Positions 30,857 to 34,949 of a stretch of DNA of 34,949 nucleotides are shown piece after piece. The position numbers and the translations under genes are program-made. The stretch is from Alphaproteobacteria bacterium (GTDB lineage: Bacteria; Pseudomonadota; Alphaproteobacteria; JAJTHO01; CANGYM01), in NCBI GenBank assembly GCA_947458145.1, contig CANGYM010000006.1, forward strand, positions 1-34,949. The letters run 5' to 3'. Position 1 is the first letter of the stretch, and each line of letters begins with the position of its first letter. The notes below the pieces were generated by a model. It was given only the letters and a program-made list of their open reading frames with translations. It had not been told where the DNA came from and made no database searches.

Positions 30857-33184
30857 ATGACACAAACCAGACCATCTGCCCCCATGACCTCATCCTTAGC
30901 CCCCGCCCTTGCCGGCAAAAAGCGCGTGATTGTCACCGCGCTGGATGCCACCAGTGCAGACCGTATGGAGGCCCTGTTTAAACACCACTACCCCCAACCC
31001 GTGTTTCGCCACGACACATGGGCGCAGGCGGCGAATCAACAGGGCCGGATCATCAATCTGCTGGTGGGGCCACTGCGGGGGGGCTTTGAAACCGATGATT
31101 TTATTGTGGTGACCGAGGAAGACCTGTTCGGCGAAAAAGTCCGCAGCAATCCCAAACGCAAAACAGCCGAGGCCGTGCTGCTGGACACCAGCGTTATGGA
31201 CATCGGCGATTATCTGGTTCACGAAGACCACGGCATCGGCAAATTCGAGGGACTGGAAACCGTGACGGTGGAGGGCACCCGCCACGATTGCGTCGTGGTA
31301 TCCTATCACAGCGGGGATAAACTGTACGTGCCGGCGGAAAACAGCAATGTGTTGTCTCGTTATGGGGACGCCGATGCGGTGGTGTCTTTGGACCGCTTGG
31401 GGGCGGCGGGTTGGCAAAACCGCAAGGCCAAACTCAAAAAACGCCTGAGGGATATGGCAGAGGAACTGCTGAAAATCGCCGCCGCGCGGGCCCTGAACAC
31501 CGCGCCGTCCCTGATTCCGGATAGTGATTTATATGCCCTGTTTGCGGCCCGTTTTCCCTATGCCGAAACGGATGATCAGCTCAGCGCCACAGCGGAGATT
31601 TTAGAGGATCTGGCCAAAGGCCGTGCCATGGACCGTTTGCTGTGCGGGGATGTGGGCTTTGGCAAAACCGAGGTCGCCATGCGGGCCGCCTTCGTGGCGG
31701 CGAGCAGTGGTGTGCAAGTGGCCGTCATCGTCCCCACCACGCTGTTGGCGCGGCAACATGCAAAAACTTTTGCGGAGCGTTTCGCGGAATTGCCCCTGAC
31801 ATTGGGCCACTTGTCCCGTTTTGTTTCCCCCCGCGATGCGGACACCACCAAAGAGGCCCTGAAAAACGGCACCGTGGACATTGTCGTGGGCACCCACGCC
31901 CTGCTGGGCAGCACCATTGGGTTTAAAAATTTGGGGCTGGTCATTGTGGATGAAGAGCATTGCTTTGGCGTGAAGCAAAAGGAAAAACTCAAAGCGCTCA
32001 AGGCCAACGTGCATTACCTCGCCCTGAGCGCCACCCCCATTCCCCGTACGTTGCAGCTGGCGTTATCGGGTACGTTTGATTTGTCCCTGATTGCCACGCC
32101 GCCGGTGGATCGTTTGGCCATCAAAACCTTTGTGTTGCATCAGGACGATGTGACCCTGCGGGAGGCTTTGCTGCGCGAGCTGTCCCGCGAGGGCCAGATT
32201 TTCTATGTCTGCCCGCGTATCGAGGATTTGGCCCAGCAAGCCGAGTATGTCCAATCTCTGGTACCAAACGCCCGTTTGGCCGTGGCCCACGGGCAAATGC
32301 CGGCGGCGGATTTGGATACCATCATGCAGGATTTTACGGATTACCGGTATGATGTTTTGCTCTCTACCCACATTATTGAATCGGGGATTGATATCCCGCG
32401 GGCCAACACCCTGATCATCCACCGTGCCCATCTGTTTGGACTGGCCCAGCTGTACCAACTGCGGGGAAGGGTAGGGCGATCGGGGCGGCAGGGCTATGCC
32501 TATTTCACCCTGCCCGCCGGTATGAAGGTCGCCAGCACCACCCAAAAACGTTTGGAGATCATGCAAACCTTGGATCACTTGGGGGCGGGATTTACGTTGG
32601 CCAGCCACGATATGGACCTGCGCGGGGCAGGCAACATTCTGGGCGAGGAACAATCCGGCCACATCCGCGAAGTGGGGGCCGAGCTGTACCAGCAGATGCT
32701 GCGCGATGCCATTGAGGCTGCCAAACGGGGAGATGCAGCCTTAACCGAAGACACATGGACCCCCACGTTAAACCTAGGGGTATCCGTCCTGCTGCCCCCT
32801 GATTATGTGAAGGATCTGGAGGTCCGTATGCAGCTGTACCGCCGCGCGTCATCCTTAAAAACCCGCGATGATGTGGTGGCGTTTAAAACCGAACTGCGGG
32901 ACCGCTTTGGGCCGTTGCCGCCAGAGGCCGATAATCTGCTGAAAATCATCCTGCTGAAACACTTGTGCCTAACCGCCCGCATCACCAGCATTGATGTGGG
33001 ACCGCGGGGCCTGCTGGTGGCTTTTCACCAAAACACCCCGCCGAATCCTGAAAAAATCATGCACCTCACCAAACACCGCCCGAACCATTACAAAATCCGC
33101 CCCGATCAAAAACTCTTCATCGCCCGCACCCCCGCCAAAAGTGTGTTTCATGAGGTGAACGAGGGGGTGAAGGGGATTGTGTGA
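30857..33184 (+). CDS. mfd: Mfd-type transcription-repair translocase lacking the UvrB-like N-terminal module
   Basis: 775 residues against about 1,150 for full-length Mfd. The protein begins near the end of the UvrB-homology region (RVIVTALDATSADRMEALFKHHY), keeps FETDDFIVVTEEDLFG, the RNA-polymerase-interacting domain (GDYLVHEDHGIGKFEGLE, KLYVPAENSNVLSRY) and a complete RecG-like SF2 motor. Motor motifs: Walker A GDVGFGKTE near 264, VDEEHCFG near 364 (usually DEEQRFG), LSATPIPRTLQ, and ESGIDIPRANTLI with QLRGRVGRSGRQGYAY. The C-terminal D7 is present. Missing are D1a/D2/D1b, which bind UvrA. The gene upstream is unrelated and only 77 bases separate them, so the absent part is not in another frame nearby. 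It should still push RNA polymerase, but direct UvrA recruitment is doubtful. Confidence 0.92.
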   Translation: MTQTRPSAPMTSSLAPALAGKKRVIVTALDATSADRMEALFKHHYPQPVFRHDTWAQAANQQGRIINLLVGPLRGGFETDDFIVVTEEDLFGEKVRSNPKRKTAEAVLLDTSVMDIGDYLVHEDHGIGKFEGLETVTVEGTRHDCVVVSYHSGDKLYVPAENSNVLSRYGDADAVVSLDRLGAAGWQNRKAKLKKRLRDMAEELLKIAAARALNTAPSLIPDSDLYALFAARFPYAETDDQLSATAEILEDLAKGRAMDRLLCGDVGFGKTEVAMRAAFVAASSGVQVAVIVPTTLLARQHAKTFAERFAELPLTLGHLSRFVSPRDADTTKEALKNGTVDIVVGTHALLGSTIGFKNLGLVIVDEEHCFGVKQKEKLKALKANVHYLALSATPIPRTLQLALSGTFDLSLIATPPVDRLAIKTFVLHQDDVTLREALLRELSREGQIFYVCPRIEDLAQQAEYVQSLVPNARLAVAHGQMPAADLDTIMQDFTDYRYDVLLSTHIIESGIDIPRANTLIIHRAHLFGLAQLYQLRGRVGRSGRQGYAYFTLPAGMKVASTTQKRLEIMQTLDHLGAGFTLASHDMDLRGAGNILGEEQSGHIREVGAELYQQMLRDAIEAAKRGDAALTEDTWTPTLNLGVSVLLPPDYVKDLEVRMQLYRRASSLKTRDDVVAFKTELRDRFGPLPPEADNLLKIILLKHLCLTARITSIDVGPRGLLVAFHQNTPPNPEKIMHLTKHRPNHYKIRPDQKLFIARTPAKSVFHEVNEGVKGIV

Positions 33185-33208
33185 GGGGGAAAATCGTTGC
33201 AAGCCCCC

Positions 33209-33226
33209 ACGGGTTACCGTATTTTT
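33209..33226 (+). terminator. Weak candidate terminator after mfd
   Basis: ACGG-GTTA-CCGT (33209-33220) followed by A and T5. The stem is only 4 bp, so the call is tentative. Confidence 0.3.
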
Positions 33227-33264
33227 CGATTTTGAACGCCACGAAATAAAGAAAGTCCCGTGTG

Positions 33265-33609
33265 ATGTTGAAACGATACGCCATGGCAGTTGTATTGACG
33301 CTGTTTTTTGTCACTCCCAGTGTGGCGGGAGATTTTTTTGCGGCAATAAAAGAACGGGCGGAACAGGGGGATGTAGCGGCGCAAGAAACTCTATGTGGCA
33401 TGTTCTACTTTGGCAAAAACGTGATGCAAAATTACGAACAGGCCTATATTTGGGCCAGTTTAGCCGCCGCCCAATCCCCTGCTCCTGAATATGCTGCAGA
33501 AGTACGGGATGAGGTCGCCAAAAAATTACCCCCCAAAGATTTAATCGCCGCCCAACAACGCGCCGCCGAATTGCAGGAGAAAATCGCGGCCAACGCGAAA
33601 AACCCCTAG
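33265..33609 (+). CDS. Small secreted Sel1-like repeat protein
   Basis: 114 residues, unnamed. The signal peptide MLKRYAMAVVLTLFFVTPSVAG precedes DFFAAIKERAEQGD. One Sel1-type helical repeat is visible (AEQGDVAAQETLCGMFYFGKNVMQNYEQAYIWASLAA), with the family's A-x2-G-D-x2-A-Q and YxxAYxWxxLAA pattern. A charged helix ending LQEKIAANAKNP follows. It should be periplasmic; single-repeat Sel1 proteins are usually adaptors. GTG 33262 is an alternative start 3 bases upstream. It lies alone between mfd and the lipoprotein gene. A GGGC/GCCC stem with T8 just past the stop (33609-33640) may terminate it. Confidence 0.8.
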   Translation: MLKRYAMAVVLTLFFVTPSVAGDFFAAIKERAEQGDVAAQETLCGMFYFGKNVMQNYEQAYIWASLAAAQSPAPEYAAEVRDEVAKKLPPKDLIAAQQRAAELQEKIAANAKNP

Positions 33610-33640
33610 GGCAGGGCCATGATCCGCCCCCATTTTTTTT
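33609..33640 (+). terminator. Weak candidate terminator after the Sel1-like gene
   Basis: GGGC (33609-33612) can pair with GCCC (33626-33629), followed by CCA and T8 (33633-33640). The short stem keeps confidence low. Confidence 0.3.
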
Positions 33641-33709
33641 GTAGCGTCTTTGGGAAGGGCTGTGCTAAAAAAAAGATAATGAATTTTCACTGACAAAGGC
33701 CTGTATCCT

Positions 33710-34318
33710 ATGGTGTCCCGCTTTGTAAAAACGGTTTCTTTTTTATCCATCCTGTTGATCGTGTCGGCCTGTGCCCGCAATCTGGATCCCAATATGTATT
33801 CTGAACGGGATGCAGGGGCCGTGTCCGATACATTTCAGGGGGTTGTTCTGAGTTCCCGTCCCGTCATTGTCGGCGGTGCCGAAGAAACACTGGGCAACAC
33901 AACAGGTCTGGTTGTGGGGGGGATTGCCGGTGGTTTGGCCGGTAACCAGTTTGGAAAAGGGTCCGGAAACGTCGCCGCCACCGTGGGCGGGGCCTTGATT
34001 GTGGCGGCCCTAGGGGCAGCCATTGAGGGAGAAGTTTCCAAACAGCCTGGCATCGAATACATCATCAAAATCTGGGATAACAACAGCGCCTACACCACCG
34101 ATGAAACCGTGGAAGATTACAAAGGCCGCACCACAAAACGCAAAAAAGACGTGCGCCGCGACAACGAGCGCGTTTTAACCATCGTCCAAGGCCCCCAATC
34201 TAAAATGGAGGTCGGCCAGCGTGTGTTCGTCATTGTTCAGGCCAACGGGCGTTCCCGCGTGGTTCTGGACAACAGCGGCACCGGTGTGGTGAACGCCAAG
34301 ACAACGAGCGCAAAGTAA
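33710..34318 (+). CDS. Glycine-zipper outer-membrane lipoprotein (SlyB-like)
   Basis: 202 residues. A type II signal peptide ends in the lipobox IVSAC with Cys21 as the lipidated residue. Residues about 62-105 form a glycine-zipper segment (GLVVGGIAGGLAGNQFGKGSGNVAATVGGALIVAALG), the two-helix hairpin of the 17-kDa antigen/SlyB/PcpA family. The C-terminal part is soluble with basic and acidic patches (EDYKGRTTKRKKDVRRDNERV) and a QRVFVIVQANGRSRVV strand typical of the family end. Most likely an outer-membrane stability lipoprotein. It is followed 7 bases later by the second gltX, so the two may be co-transcribed. Confidence 0.9.
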   Translation: MVSRFVKTVSFLSILLIVSACARNLDPNMYSERDAGAVSDTFQGVVLSSRPVIVGGAEETLGNTTGLVVGGIAGGLAGNQFGKGSGNVAATVGGALIVAALGAAIEGEVSKQPGIEYIIKIWDNNSAYTTDETVEDYKGRTTKRKKDVRRDNERVLTIVQGPQSKMEVGQRVFVIVQANGRSRVVLDNSGTGVVNAKTTSAK

Positions 34319-34325
34319 CCCCTGC

Positions 34326-34949
34326 ATGATCAAAACCCGCTTTGCCCCCAGCCCCACCGGTCGTTTGCACGTGGGCAACATCCGGATTGCGCTGATTAAC
34401 TGGTTGTTTGCCAAAAAACATGGCGGCCATTTTTTGCTGCGTTTTGATGATACGGATATAGACCGCTCTGAAAAGGTTTTTGAGGATGGCATTGTTCAGG
34501 ATCTTTTGTGGCTGGGCTTAACCTTTGATGACACCGCCTATCAATCCCGCCGCTTTGACCGTTACGAGGCCATTCGCCAGCACCTGATCACATCGGGCCG
34601 CCTGTATCCCTGTTATGAAACGGGGGAAGAATTGGCGATAAAGCGCAAAATCCTCCTCAGCCAAGGCAAGCCCCCCCTGTATGATCGGGCCGCGTTGTCC
34701 CTGACGCCCGATCAAAAAGCCGCGTTTGAGGCCGAAGGTCGCCAGCCCCACTGGCGCTTTTTGCTAAACCATACCCCCATCACGTGGCAAGACAAAGGCC
34801 GCGGCGCTGTGCATTTCGAGGGGCAACACCTGTCCGATCCCGTGTTGTTTCGCGCCAACGGGGTGCCCGTGTATTCCTTGGCCTCGGTGGTGGATGACAT
34901 TGATTTTGGGATCAGTCACGTGATTCGCGGGGAAGATCACGTGGTGAAC
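34326..34949 (+). CDS. gltX: Glutamyl-tRNA synthetase, second paralogue (cut by window end)
   Basis: The first 208 residues of a second GluRS. The N-terminus MIKTRFAPSPTGRLHVGNIR carries the HIGH motif HVGN at 15-18, then LLRFDDTDIDRS and, near the window end, VYSLASVVDDIDFGISHVIRGEDH, a conserved catalytic-domain block. KMSKS and the anticodon domain lie beyond the edge. It differs widely from the paralogue at 12849-14207 (HVGN vs HLGG, FDDTD vs IEDTD), so it is an old duplication rather than a recent copy. One of the two probably mischarges tRNA-Gln for the GatCAB route. Confidence 0.93.
   Translation, partial: MIKTRFAPSPTGRLHVGNIRIALINWLFAKKHGGHFLLRFDDTDIDRSEKVFEDGIVQDLLWLGLTFDDTAYQSRRFDRYEAIRQHLITSGRLYPCYETGEELAIKRKILLSQGKPPLYDRAALSLTPDQKAAFEAEGRQPHWRFLLNHTPITWQDKGRGAVHFEGQHLSDPVLFRANGVPVYSLASVVDDIDFGISHVIRGEDHVVN

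Noticed and set aside
33262-33488. Overlapping plus-strand ORF at 33177-33488
   Set aside because: Shadow of the Sel1-like gene; no signal peptide or RBS, and the 33265 frame has both a signal sequence and a repeat motif.

Overview
The window is a chromosomal segment of an alphaproteobacterium with roughly balanced base composition. The evidence is a 180-kDa-class NAD-glutamate dehydrogenase, a GapR/DUF2312 nucleoid protein, a plant-type GshA, two glutamyl-tRNA synthetases, a System I cytochrome c maturation cluster and a PodJ-N-like WSVKG peptide. I cannot place it to order. Most genes are core housekeeping. No phage, transposase, CRISPR array, rRNA or tRNA gene was seen.

Layout. 1-6803 (minus): valS (3' end off the window) downstream of the large gdh. 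7071-9107 (plus): a secreted Pro-rich protein with an OmpA-like end, then a J-domain co-chaperone. 9108-9989: an unusual interval with an AT-repeat promoter, an ideal Shine-Dalgarno, a GTG-started 154-codon ORF covered by hairpins, tandem stops, a strong terminator, and then two inverted REP-like elements. 9990-12151: recA (minus) and mutY (plus), divergent. 12211-12829: two small overlapping genes of unknown role. 12849-14207: the first gltX (minus). 14291-17305: a large secreted AMIN/TPR protein with a C11 tract. 17431-20549: gapR, a GT4 glycosyltransferase and pepF in close succession. 20546-20995: nrdR (minus), with its stop overlapping that of pepF. 21160-25017: an EAL protein with a degenerate GGDEF, rsmE and gshA. 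25027-28585 (minus): ccmA-ccmB-ccmC-ccmD-tsaE-hemH, joined by ATGA overlaps, including a 25-codon ccmD. 28720-30779: a GT2 glycosyltransferase, a methyltransferase and an ArnE/EmrE-like small membrane protein. 30857-33184: an Mfd that lacks the N-terminal UvrB-like module. 33265-34318: two small envelope proteins. 34326-end: a second gltX, cut by the window edge.

How the genes work together. The ccm-hemH cluster links heme synthesis to heme delivery for c-type cytochromes. recA, mutY and mfd are DNA maintenance functions. The two GluRS paralogues fit the alphaproteobacterial scheme in which Gln-tRNA is made through a mischarged intermediate. The GT2/methyltransferase/SMR trio resembles a lipid-linked sugar synthesis and flipping module. 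The best candidates for something undescribed are the hairpin-tiled transcription unit at 9132-9755, with an AT repeat between its promoter elements, and the Mfd without its UvrA-binding half.
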